Shown: piece after piece, positions 9,063-17,480 of the stretch | Layout: every line of letters begins with the position of its first letter | Numbering within the stretch: position 1 is the first letter of the stretch | From: Alphaproteobacteria bacterium | GTDB lineage: Bacteria > Pseudomonadota > Alphaproteobacteria > CAAHEQ01 > UBA3637 | Direction of reading: 5' to 3' | Assembly: GCA_015062385.1 (NCBI GenBank) | Contig: SUUT01000009.1 | Coordinates: 1 to 56,457 of the forward strand | Length of the DNA: 56,457 nucleotides | Notes under the pieces: model-generated | Databases searched by the model: none | What the model was told of the DNA's origin: nothing | What the model saw: the letters and a program-made list of their open reading frames with translations, nothing else | Position numbers and translations under genes: made by a program

Positions 9063-10883
9063 TTATAAATCGATTTTGTTCAATGGTGTTGCCGGTACAT
9101 CCGTTTCAGAGTCATTCGTATCGGTGATGTGTGAAGCAATTTTTTGGGGGAATCCTTTGGGCATTGGGGGGATAGATCCAAACATCTTGGGTATTTTAGG
9201 TAAAGTACCGAATGGAGGAGGCGGTAATGGAATCCCTTTGTTTTGTGTTGGTTTAAATGTTGGAATGCTGTTTGGAATGGGCGGAGTGAAATTTATGTTT
9301 TGGGTTTCTGTATTAGGTATGTCCAGAGAGAATTGTACATCAGTTTGTTCCTTTACAATCGATTCGGTTGTTGTTTCAGAAATGTTACTATCTATAATTG
9401 TCGTTGCTTCTTCAACGTTATATTCCATTGGTTCGATAGATTCGGTTATAACATCCGATTCGGGGTTTGTAATAATACTCATATTGTCATCAGTCAATGA
9501 GCCCTCAGAGTTATATTCCATTGGTTCGATAGATTCGGTTATAACATCCGATTCGGGGTTTGTAACAATACTCATATTGTCATCAGTCAATGAGCCCTCA
9601 GAGTTATATTCCGTTGGTTCGGTAGATTCGGTTATAACATCCGATTCAGGGGTTGTGATAACATTCATATTGTCATTAGTCAATGTATCCTCAGAGTTAT
9701 ATTCCGTTGGTTCGATAGATTCGGTTATAACATCCGATTCGGGGTTTGTAACAATACTCATATTGTCATCAGTCAATGAGCCCTCAGAGTTATATTCCGT
9801 TGGTTCGGTAGATTCGGTTATAATATCCGATTCGGGGGTTGTGATAACATTCATATTGTCATCAGTCAATGTATCCTCAGAGTTATATTCCGTTGGTTCA
9901 GTAGATTCGGTTATAACATCCAATTCGGGGTTTGTAACAATACTCATATTGTCATCAATTAATGTATCCTCAGAGTTATATTCCGTTGGTTCGGTAGATT
10001 CGGTTATAATATCCGATTCGGGGTCTGAACCATTTATATCAATATCTATTGGGGTTTCTTCAAAGATATCTGTTGTTTCTGTATTATTTGAATCTGTATT
10101 TTGAATTAATGATTCAGTTTCAATTTGATAATGTTTTCTTTCAGATTGAATGGTATCAGTTGGTTTTGCTATAACAGATGTCATTTGTGCAGCAAGTTGT
10201 TCTGAAAGTGTTTTTGCAAACTGTATAAATGTATCATTTTGAGCTTTAATTATTTTTTGCAAAAATTGTTCTTGTGATATTTTCCATCGTTCAAAGTCTT
10301 GAATGGATATATTTGATGTATTTGCAGTTTCTTTTAAACCGGAAACATTTTTATTTATTTGTTCTTTTAAAGTATTTAGTGTTTCGTTTAAAATGGTTGT
10401 TTGATGTTGATTGCTTTCTTGCATTGTTTTCATTGTCTGTGCAATCAAGTCCATTTGTCCCAAGGAGGATTCCGATGTGTTTCCTTCATTTGAAATTGAT
10501 TGCCTGACAATTGGGGCAAATATTGGGAGTTCATCATCCGGAGCGGGTAAGTATCCGTCATTTCCCGTAATAACAGAATTGGCTTGTTGCTCTCCATTTG
10601 TATTTTCATCAACCGATTCATTTAGTGTTTTCCGCAAAAATTCTAAATATTGTCGTACGGTTGGTCCTCCCACAATATCTTTCATCATCATTAATTCTTC
10701 ATCGCTTGCAGCCAATAATAATTTATTGTATTCCGCAACAAATTCCGGCTTAAATGCACTGATTTGTCGGAATTGGTTAACTAATCTTTGTGCATTTAAA
10801 GCCGAAGTATTATCTAATGTTACTTTACGGTTAACAAATGCATTCAAAATTTGATTGGCTGAGTCAAGAGATTCTGAACTCAT
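9063..10883 (-). CDS. Acidic protein with 31-residue tandem repeats and Pro-rich tail
   Basis: 606 residues. The N-terminal domain (about 1-95) is helical. A central stretch (about 140-240) is predicted coiled-coil-like (NQHQTTILNETLNTLKEQ). From residue 288 there are six full 31-residue repeats plus a partial seventh with the consensus PESDVITEST-EPTEYNSE-DTLTDDNM, strongly acidic. The C-terminal region is proline-rich (GIPLPPPPFGTLPKIPKMFG) with several PxxP-like motifs and a basic end. No signal peptide is visible. A GAAAGGA ribosome site precedes the ATG. It is the second gene of the putative operon, 17 bp after the regulator. No family recognised; coiled coil, acidic repeats and polyproline suggest a flexible scaffold. 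Confidence 0.75.
   Translation of the reverse strand: MSSESLDSANQILNAFVNRKVTLDNTSALNAQRLVNQFRQISAFKPEFVAEYNKLLLAASDEELMMMKDIVGGPTVRQYLEFLRKTLNESVDENTNGEQQANSVITGNDGYLPAPDDELPIFAPIVRQSISNEGNTSESSLGQMDLIAQTMKTMQESNQHQTTILNETLNTLKEQINKNVSGLKETANTSNISIQDFERWKISQEQFLQKIIKAQNDTFIQFAKTLSEQLAAQMTSVIAKPTDTIQSERKHYQIETESLIQNTDSNNTETTDIFEETPIDIDINGSDPESDIITESTEPTEYNSEDTLIDDNMSIVTNPELDVITESTEPTEYNSEDTLTDDNMNVITTPESDIITESTEPTEYNSEGSLTDDNMSIVTNPESDVITESIEPTEYNSEDTLTNDNMNVITTPESDVITESTEPTEYNSEGSLTDDNMSIVTNPESDVITESIEPMEYNSEGSLTDDNMSIITNPESDVITESIEPMEYNVEEATTIIDSNISETTTESIVKEQTDVQFSLDIPNTETQNINFTPPIPNSIPTFKPTQNKGIPLPPPPFGTLPKIPKMFGSIPPMPKGFPQKIASHITDTNDSETDVPATPLNKIDL
9465..10022 (-). repeat. 93-bp tandem repeats, six full copies plus a partial
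   Basis: Six in-frame 93-bp units (31 codons) lie at 9465-10022, with a seventh partial unit running on to about 9400. Units alternate between two subtypes (NSEGSL-DDNMSIVTN and NSEDTL-DDNMNVITT), indicating duplication of a two-unit block. Confidence 0.85.
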
Positions 10884-10900
10884 TTTGGGATCCTTTCATT

Positions 10901-11890
10901 TTATGAAAACAGTATCATAACAACGCGGTGTAATCGGGTAGCTTCTTTTTTGGGCAACATAAATGTTTCTGCACGAATAGGGCTTAACACTGATATTTGT
11001 TCCGCATTTTCATCTACAATAGATATAGGTAAAAATTCATCATCCATAATTTGCATTAATGCAATATCTCCTTTTTTGGGAGTAGAGCAGGGCGATACAA
11101 CCAAAACAGCCTCCTGTGAAATAACAGGACCTAATGCAGCCGATTTCATACGTACGGCATACATATCTGTATCAAAAGACATATTGGATGGACACAAAAC
11201 AGAACCGACCGGTTGTTCTTTATCAATCTTAATGATACCGTTTTCTTTTGGAAATCCAAAAATCGGAACAGTTACTTCTTGCGAATCAGCGGCACGAATC
11301 ATAAAACGACTGACCGGTAAATCATTGTATCCGCCTTTACTTGCAAAAATACCACTTTTGCCTTCTGTTTGCTTTAATTCATCTAAAGCACCGGACATAT
11401 CCAATTCATAAATTTTTAATTGTAAATCGCTTTCGGAAAAACCGAGTGCATGTGCAATATCTTTAAATGTTTTTTCATCGACTTCCCGTTGTCCCATTTC
11501 AATCCGGTGATAGACGGAAAGAGTCATTTTGGCTCCTTTTGCAACGGCTTGTAATGTTAATCCCTTTTGACCACGCAGATACCTCAATCCAGCTCCTAAT
11601 GTTTTTAACCCGCTGCCGGAGTTGATTTTTCGACGACGTTCTTGTTCTCTTTTCCAAGCTTTAATTACTTCCGGTTGAGATGATTTTTCCGAGACAAATA
11701 AAGCTTCCGGTGGACAATCCAAATATTTGGATATTTTTGTTAATTGTGTTTCGTCAATTCGCCGATAACCTTTTTCGATTTTACTGATTGCCGATAAACT
11801 TAAATTTAAAACATCGGCTAAACTTTTCATTGTTTTGCCACGTACACGGCGAAACATTCGAATTTGATTTGGGAAAATAATTTCTTCCAT
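10901..11890 (-). CDS. Transcriptional regulator: two HTH-XRE domains plus S24-like domain
   Basis: 329 residues. The first XRE helix-turn-helix is at about 7-66 (KSLADVLNLSLSAISKIEKG) and the second at about 93-155 (LTLQAVAKGAKMTLSVYHRI). The C-terminal part (about 195-329) resembles the LexA/CI S24 fold (VLCPSNMSFDTDMYAVRMKS...GDIALMQI). The usual S-M-x-P nucleophile motif is degenerate (KSAALGP) and no clear partner Lys is seen, so self-cleavage is doubtful and a sensing or dimerisation role is more likely. It is the first gene of the operon running down to 4878, so it probably autoregulates that operon. A palindrome in its promoter region is a candidate operator. Confidence 0.8.
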   Translation of the reverse strand: MEEIIFPNQIRMFRRVRGKTMKSLADVLNLSLSAISKIEKGYRRIDETQLTKISKYLDCPPEALFVSEKSSQPEVIKAWKREQERRRKINSGSGLKTLGAGLRYLRGQKGLTLQAVAKGAKMTLSVYHRIEMGQREVDEKTFKDIAHALGFSESDLQLKIYELDMSGALDELKQTEGKSGIFASKGGYNDLPVSRFMIRAADSQEVTVPIFGFPKENGIIKIDKEQPVGSVLCPSNMSFDTDMYAVRMKSAALGPVISQEAVLVVSPCSTPKKGDIALMQIMDDEFLPISIVDENAEQISVLSPIRAETFMLPKKEATRLHRVVMILFS

Positions 11891-11922
11891 AATTTTTTTC
11901 TCCTTTATGCTGATTTAATATA

Positions 11923-11933
11923 TGTACTATACA
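11923..11933. promoter_or_regulatory. Candidate operator palindrome upstream of the HTH regulator
   Basis: TGTA-CTA-TACA is an inverted repeat about 33 bp upstream of the regulator start. It overlaps a TATAGT hexamer on the minus strand that could serve as a -10 element. It would fit autoregulation by the XRE protein but is too short to be strong evidence. Confidence 0.25.
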
Positions 11934-12109
11934 CTTCTTTTTTTTGGATGAAAATAGACAAAATTTAAAAAATCGAATTTTTTTAAAAAAAATGGCTTTT
12001 TTTGTTTTTTTTATTAAAAAAAGTTATTCCAATGTGCATACATAATTTTATTATTCTTAAAAAAAACTCATTTTTTGTTTTAGATAATACGGGTTAAAAA
12101 AAATTTTTT

Positions 12110-13048
12110 TTAATTTTGTCGCAGATTCTGAAATGGTTCTTGCCATTTTTCCATGAAAGAGGTTAATTCTTCGTTTGGTTTTTTCGGTAGAACGATATTG
12201 AGGGACACAAATAAATCCCCCTTTCCTTTTATTCCTTTATCTTTTAACCGTAGAGTTTTTCCACTGTCGGAGTAGGGAGGAACAGACATTCGGACAGAAC
12301 CATATGGTGTCGGAACGGTTATTTTGGTTCCTAAAACAGCTTCTTTGAGACTAATAGGTAGTGTTAATAATAAATCATTTCCATTACGGGTATAAAGCGG
12401 GCTTTTTTGTATTGATATTTTAATAAGAGCATCTCCGGATTGTCCATTGTGATTCACTTCGCCTTGTCCTTTTAGGCGTAATGTTGATTCGTCCGTTACG
12501 CCGGCAGGAATTTTTATTTTCAGGCGTTTTCCGTTGGAAAGTGCAACCGTTGTTTCGCCCCCGGTGACAGATAAATCAAAAGGAATTGTTAATTCATAAG
12601 TGACGTCTTTTCCGGCAGAAGCATATTGCCGGTATGTATCAGAACGCGTGCCTGAATGGGCGTGGTTTCGACCCATACCGAATAAGTCGGAAAAATCAAA
12701 ACCGCCGAATCCGCCCCCGAACATAGAAGCAAAATCTTCCGGATTAATGTTGTGTGCGTATCGGTTATTTCCTGAACCAAAACCATTAAATCCGCTATTT
12801 CCGCTAAAACCGCCGCCAAATGGAGTCGGGTTCCCTTCCGCATCAATTTCGCCGGCATCAAATCTCCGCCTTTTTTCCGAGTCGGAAAGCAATTCGTATG
12901 CAGCAGTCACGCTTTTAAATTTTTCTGCGGCTTTTTTGTCCGGATTTACATCCGGATGTAATGTTCGAGCCAATTTGCGATATGCTTTTTTTATTTCATC
13001 AGCTGTTGCTGTTTTACTTACACCTAATAAATCATAGGGATTTGTCAT
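12110..13048 (-). CDS. DnaJ-family co-chaperone, CbpA type (no zinc finger)
   Basis: 312 residues. The J-domain at about 4-67 contains the HPD motif (LHPDVNPDKK) needed to stimulate DnaK. A Gly/Phe-rich linker (about 75-130, FGGGFSGNSGFNGFG) follows, then two C-terminal substrate-binding beta domains (about 145-305, TYELTIPFDLSVTGG and GDLFVSLNIVLP). The four CxxCxGxG zinc motifs of true DnaJ are absent and the length is near the 300 residues usual for CbpA/DnaJ class II. Start supported by TGGAG upstream. It stands alone on the minus strand with AT-rich spacers on both sides. Confidence 0.88.
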   Translation of the reverse strand: MTNPYDLLGVSKTATADEIKKAYRKLARTLHPDVNPDKKAAEKFKSVTAAYELLSDSEKRRRFDAGEIDAEGNPTPFGGGFSGNSGFNGFGSGNNRYAHNINPEDFASMFGGGFGGFDFSDLFGMGRNHAHSGTRSDTYRQYASAGKDVTYELTIPFDLSVTGGETTVALSNGKRLKIKIPAGVTDESTLRLKGQGEVNHNGQSGDALIKISIQKSPLYTRNGNDLLLTLPISLKEAVLGTKITVPTPYGSVRMSVPPYSDSGKTLRLKDKGIKGKGDLFVSLNIVLPKKPNEELTSFMEKWQEPFQNLRQN

Positions 13049-13299
13049 AAAAAAACTCCATAAAAAATTAACATAAATTTATATATAATATAGGTGTATT
13101 TGAAAAAAAATCTACGAAAAAATACAAAAAAGATTATTATTTTTATAAAAAAACAGATAGAGTCAACTAAAAGGAAAATAAAGATATACAAATATGAAAA
13201 ATAGAGAGGATTAAGTTGCAAAATTTCAATTATTTGTAAAAAAAATAAATTTATGCAATTAAAATGATTGAAAAAAATAAAAAAGAGAAGTACGCTATG

Positions 13300-14898
13300 T
13301 TTTTAAAAGAAGGACAAAGTGGGCAAATGATTTTATATAATCAGACAGAAATTGTTCAGGCATTACTTAATCCACGCATCTATCCTGTCAGTTGGCATGT
13401 AAAAGAAGTTGAGATGCTTCAATCTCACATAGCCATGTTATTTTTAGCCGGTGATTATGCTTTTAAATTAAAACGTGCGGTTTTATCTCAGGGAACAGAT
13501 TTTTCGACACCTCAAAAAAGGCGGATTGCCTGTGTGCGGGAAATGAGACGTAGTACAATTTATGCTCCACATTTAGTTATCGGAATTCGTTCAGTACGGC
13601 GTTTACCGAACGGACGGATTACTCTCGGTGGAAAATTAGGAGAAGAAGTTGATACGCTGATAATTATGAAACGCTTGAAAAAAGCGGATATTTTAGGATT
13701 TAACATTCCCGATAAAGCTTTTGACAGATTTGAAATTATGGATTTGGCAGAACAACTTGCAGATTTGCACTGTAAAGCTAAAATGTTTCGAACGAAGTGG
13801 CGATTGGAAGATATTCAGCAAATTGTATTTGAAAATGAAAGAATTTTATCCCGTTTTGGAAGTGAAATTATAGATTCGGGAAAATTAACGGAATTAACAC
13901 GAGAAAGTTTGCAATATTTAGCACATAATGCACGATTGATTTCTTTGCGTCAAAAAAGCGGACATATTCGAAAGTGCCATGGTGAGTTGTTATTAAGTAA
14001 TATTGCACGTAAAGACGGAAAATATATTTTTTTCAGTCCAGTAGAACATAATACATCGTTAGATTGTATTGATACATTATATGATTTATCTTCGCTTTTA
14101 ATGGATTTTGAAATGCGTGGATTAAGACGATTGGCGAATATGCTGTTTAATCATTATTTGGCTTACACAAACGATATGACAGGATATCCGCTTTTGCCCT
14201 TATATCAGTCGATTCGGGCAATGATGCGAGCGGGAATATGTGCTAAAAAAGTTTCACTTTTAGATGGGAAAGAGAAAGAAGCAGCTATTCAAAATACACA
14301 AAAATATTTTGATTTAGCTTGTCAGTTTTTATTGAAATCGAATAAGCCTGTTCTTATAGCCTGTGGCGGATTGTCCGGTAGTGGAAAATCACGGCTTTCC
14401 AGAGAATTAGGCGGAAAACTTTGTCCGGCACCGGGAGCGGTTATTTTATGTGAAAACATAATCAAAAAACAAATGTCCGGATGTAAATTAACTCAACAGT
14501 TAGGTGAAGAATATAATTCGGAAGCCTATAAACAGGTTGTATATGATGTTTTAAATCAGCAAGCAAAAACCGCCTTGTCTATTGGATCAAGTGTTATTGT
14601 TGATGGGTTGTTTTATCATGAAGCAGACAGGATTACCATTGAACAAATCGCACGGGAATTAAATGTTCCATTTGTCGGATTTTGGGTAACGGCTCCGATT
14701 GATGTGCGGGAAAATCGCATACAAACCCGCAAAAGAAATCCATCAGATGTTTTGAATAAAGCTGATTTGGAAAAACAACAAAATACAAATATCGGGAACA
14801 TTACATGGAATTTGATTGATACAGATCAACCACGAGAACAAACATTGGAACAGGCATTAGCTATTCTTAAACAACAAGGTGTTTTAATAAATGGATAG
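13300..14898 (+). CDS. Two-domain kinase: aminoglycoside-phosphotransferase-like plus P-loop ATPase
   Basis: 532 residues from the ATG at 13300, which has GAGAAG six bases upstream; an in-frame ATG at 13264 lacks a ribosome site and would add 12 residues. The N-terminal part (to about residue 320) resembles the APH-fold kinases of COG2187 (GDYAFKLKR early, KCHGELLLSNIARKDG as a degenerate catalytic loop). The C-terminal part has a Walker A motif (GLSGSGKS, at about residue 357-364) and resembles the COG0645 AAA/gluconate-kinase-like domain. This fusion is common in Proteobacteria; its substrate is not established. The expected catalytic HGD is HGE here, so the first domain may be altered. Confidence 0.75.
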   Translation, partial: FLKEGQSGQMILYNQTEIVQALLNPRIYPVSWHVKEVEMLQSHIAMLFLAGDYAFKLKRAVLSQGTDFSTPQKRRIACVREMRRSTIYAPHLVIGIRSVRRLPNGRITLGGKLGEEVDTLIIMKRLKKADILGFNIPDKAFDRFEIMDLAEQLADLHCKAKMFRTKWRLEDIQQIVFENERILSRFGSEIIDSGKLTELTRESLQYLAHNARLISLRQKSGHIRKCHGELLLSNIARKDGKYIFFSPVEHNTSLDCIDTLYDLSSLLMDFEMRGLRRLANMLFNHYLAYTNDMTGYPLLPLYQSIRAMMRAGICAKKVSLLDGKEKEAAIQNTQKYFDLACQFLLKSNKPVLIACGGLSGSGKSRLSRELGGKLCPAPGAVILCENIIKKQMSGCKLTQQLGEEYNSEAYKQVVYDVLNQQAKTALSIGSSVIVDGLFYHEADRITIEQIARELNVPFVGFWVTAPIDVRENRIQTRKRNPSDVLNKADLEKQQNTNIGNITWNLIDTDQPREQTLEQALAILKQQGVLING

Positions 14899-14986
14899 CT
14901 TTTCTTGAAGTTTATTTTAAAAAAATGAACATTACAATATGAATTTCCGTTTTAAGTATTGTCTCAATAAAAAAATGGAGTTTAAA

Positions 14987-15394
14987 ATGTTCAAAAAGAA
15001 AATAATAATAACAAGTTTAATTACAGCAATTTGTTTTGGAGTTGTTTCTCCTGTAATGGCAGGATATAATACTATTTATATTCCAACTCATACAAATTAT
15101 CAAAATATTACCGGACAAACGGTTGTGTATACACCATCACAAACAGTTGTTATACAGGAAAATGTTTTGCCACAAACAATTGTTGTTCAAAAAACGCAAG
15201 AGCCGATTTATATTCAGAAAACAACAGGTTCAAATGATGCTTTATGGGTAGCAGGTATTGGGTCTTTTGTTGGTGGTGTTTTATTGAGTAATATTTTGCA
15301 TCAAAAGCATAAACCGAAACATCACGTTAAGCCGAAACCCCAACCGAATAGGGGGCATCATGCTCAAAACAAGCATCATAAGGGTAAGCATTGA
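14987..15394 (+). CDS. Small secreted/membrane protein with His/Lys-rich tail
   Basis: 135 residues from the ATG at 14987, chosen because TGGAG lies 6 bases upstream and the protein then opens with a signal peptide (MFKKKIIITSLITAICFGVV, cleavage near VMA/GYN). The mature part is rich in Thr, Val and Gln (QTVVYTPSQTVVIQENVLPQ). A second hydrophobic Gly-rich stretch (LWVAGIGSFVGGVLLSNIL) could be a membrane segment. The last 35 residues are strongly basic with many His-Lys pairs. Family not recognised; the His/Lys tail could bind metal or nucleic acid, as inference. A terminator palindrome follows. Confidence 0.7.
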   Translation: MFKKKIIITSLITAICFGVVSPVMAGYNTIYIPTHTNYQNITGQTVVYTPSQTVVIQENVLPQTIVVQKTQEPIYIQKTTGSNDALWVAGIGSFVGGVLLSNILHQKHKPKHHVKPKPQPNRGHHAQNKHHKGKH

Positions 15395-15418
15395 GGCATA
15401 ATTATTTAATATGTATAT

Positions 15419-15447
15419 AAAAAAGCATGAATATTCATGCTTTTTTA
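15419..15447. terminator. Bidirectional intrinsic terminator
   Basis: A perfect palindrome, AAAAAAGCATGAATATTC and its complement, giving a GC-containing stem flanked by A and T runs on both strands. It lies between the convergent genes ending at 15394 (+) and 15610 (-). Confidence 0.8.
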
Positions 15448-15609
15448 TGGTATTGAATGTTCAACCTATCTATATAAACAAGAAATGTAGGTGATTTAGC
15501 CTAACTATACGACTTGCAAGGTTTTAGGACTGACAAAGAAAAAAACTTATAATAGCTGATGGATGGATATAAATATTAAATTTGCTAAAATAATATGTAG
15601 GAAAACTCG

Positions 15610-16509
15610 TTAATTATATTCGGATTTGTCAAATCTGCGATGTATCCATAACCATTGCTCCGGATATTTTTTAATCCATTTTTCCAGTTCTTGATTGATT
15701 CGCAAAACCGTTTCATAAACAAAATCGTTGTTTGTTACATTTTTGGGTGTCTCTAAGGGATAAACTGTAATATCAAAATTACCGTCTGCCCGACGTAAAC
15801 ACATTGCCATTAAAATCGGAATATTCATCTTTTGAGATAATCCTGCAACAGCAGAAGCTGTCATCGCTGGTTTGCCGAAAAACGGCACGGAAAGTCCTTC
15901 TCTTAATTTTTGGTCACATAAAATAACAACGGCTTTTCCAGATTTTAAAACGCTTAACATTTTTTTAGCACCTTGTGTGCCTTTGGGAATTAATACCCCT
16001 TTTCTGCGTTGAAATAAAATTTTGTCCAACCAAGGGTTGTTTGCTGCACGGTAAACTGGATTTAAACAATAATCATCAAATAAATAGGTAGCAGCGGAAA
16101 TTTCAAAATTGCCTAAATGTCCGGAACAAACGAAACAACCTTGTTTTTTTTGAGCTAACTCTTGTAAATAGTTGATGCCGATTTTGTTGGCACGTTGAAA
16201 CAGTTTTGATGCATGTGGTAATTCACCATATACACGTCCCCAATGGATCCACATTTTTTTTAAAATGGTTTCTCTTTCCAAATCGGTTTTGTTTGGAAAT
16301 GCAATTTTCAGATTTTTTCGACCGATACGATTGCGATTAGGAAATAGATAGTAAAAAAAACGGCCTAAACAACCGCCAAGAGCTGATGAAAATTTTATCG
16401 GTAAAATTCGTAATAAAGAAATAAATATCAAAACAATACAACCGATTATCGGATCGCTGATAAATTGCTGAAATTTATTGCGATGAGATTGACGTAATAC
16501 CTGACTCAT
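15610..16509 (-). CDS. Lipid A late acyltransferase (LpxL/HtrB family)
   Basis: 299 residues, the usual length for the family. It transfers a secondary acyl chain from acyl-ACP to the Kdo-lipid A precursor at the inner membrane. The N-terminal membrane segment (about 24-45, IIGCIVLIFISLLRIL) is followed by the catalytic H-x4-E motif in SGHLGNFEIS. The conserved QWLWIHRRF motif lies near the C-terminus. The ATG overlaps the stop of lpxK by 4 bp, so it is the third gene of waaA-lpxK-acyltransferase. The acyl chain position cannot be read from sequence, so no symbol is given. Confidence 0.92.
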   Translation of the reverse strand: MSQVLRQSHRNKFQQFISDPIIGCIVLIFISLLRILPIKFSSALGGCLGRFFYYLFPNRNRIGRKNLKIAFPNKTDLERETILKKMWIHWGRVYGELPHASKLFQRANKIGINYLQELAQKKQGCFVCSGHLGNFEISAATYLFDDYCLNPVYRAANNPWLDKILFQRRKGVLIPKGTQGAKKMLSVLKSGKAVVILCDQKLREGLSVPFFGKPAMTASAVAGLSQKMNIPILMAMCLRRADGNFDITVYPLETPKNVTNNDFVYETVLRINQELEKWIKKYPEQWLWIHRRFDKSEYN

Positions 16510-17480
16510 TCAAAAACCCCCTTAATTAAAGCGGCAGCTTCCTGTGGTTTGTCAAATACAAAATGTCCGTCTATAATTTCAATGTGTTTGAGTAAATCTT
16601 TTGGGATTTTAACAGCATCTTTTGTTGTTGTCAGTAATGGTAATCCATTGGCAGATTTTATTAGCCGTTCTACGTCAAATCGGGTATAATAATAATGATC
16701 CGGATAACTTTCTGTTTTTACGACGTTAATTCCGTTTCTTTTTAAGATGTCAAAAAACTTTTGAGGTTGTCCGATACCGGCAAACGCCATAACTTTTTTT
16801 CCTTTTAAGGTTGAAAGTGTTCGTTTGTTTAACACAAAGGAACCGGTTAATATGGGTAAATCAATTTTGTTTCGTTGTAAATAAAATTGCACGCCCCATT
16901 CATCTTCACCAACAATAATGATTGCATCTGCTCGGGATAGTCCTTTTAAAACAGGCTCGCGTAAAGGTCCTGCCGGAATAACACATTCATTACCAAATCC
17001 TTTTTTACCATCAACCACAACAAATGAAAGTGTTTTTATTAAAGAAGGATTTTGAAATCCGTCATCCATAACGATACATTCGGCCCCTTTTCGAACAGCG
17101 AATTGTGCCCCACGTGCACGATGTCTATCAACAACGGTTGGTCCGTAGTAAGCAAGTAAAACCGCTTCATCTCCGACATCATACGATGCATGATTTTCCA
17201 AATCCACCAATACATTTTGGATGTGTGATTTATATCCGTGATTTAAGAAAAAGAAATTCTTTTTTTGTTTATGTAATATACCGGCAATAGCTAAACACAC
17301 AGGTGTTTTTCCCGTTCCCCCGATAGATAAATTACCGACACAGATGACCGGAACGGATGCCTGATACGGATTCGTATGCTTAAATCTGTATGCTGTTCCG
17401 TATGCATACAAATGACCGAATGGTTTTAAAAGTTTAGAAAGAAAATGATTGGGGCAGTCCCAAAAATCAGGTGTTTTCAT
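16506..17480 (-). CDS. lpxK: Tetraacyldisaccharide 4'-kinase
   Basis: 324 residues. It phosphorylates the 4' position of the tetraacyldisaccharide lipid A precursor using ATP at the cytoplasmic face of the inner membrane. The N-terminal amphipathic/hydrophobic region is followed by the Walker A loop GNLSIGGTGKTP (about 49-60) and the conserved DDGFQNPSL segment (about 140-148). It starts 1 bp after the waaA stop and overlaps the next gene by 4 bp, forming a tight lipid A/Kdo operon. Confidence 0.95.
   Translation of the reverse strand: MKTPDFWDCPNHFLSKLLKPFGHLYAYGTAYRFKHTNPYQASVPVICVGNLSIGGTGKTPVCLAIAGILHKQKKNFFFLNHGYKSHIQNVLVDLENHASYDVGDEAVLLAYYGPTVVDRHRARGAQFAVRKGAECIVMDDGFQNPSLIKTLSFVVVDGKKGFGNECVIPAGPLREPVLKGLSRADAIIIVGEDEWGVQFYLQRNKIDLPILTGSFVLNKRTLSTLKGKKVMAFAGIGQPQKFFDILKRNGINVVKTESYPDHYYYTRFDVERLIKSANGLPLLTTTKDAVKIPKDLLKHIEIIDGHFVFDKPQEAAALIKGVFE

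Noticed and set aside
9076-10104. 342-codon plus-strand ORF opposite the 9063-10883 gene
   Set aside because: It mirrors the 93-bp repeats of the minus-strand gene, has no ribosome site, and the minus strand has proper spacing in an operon.
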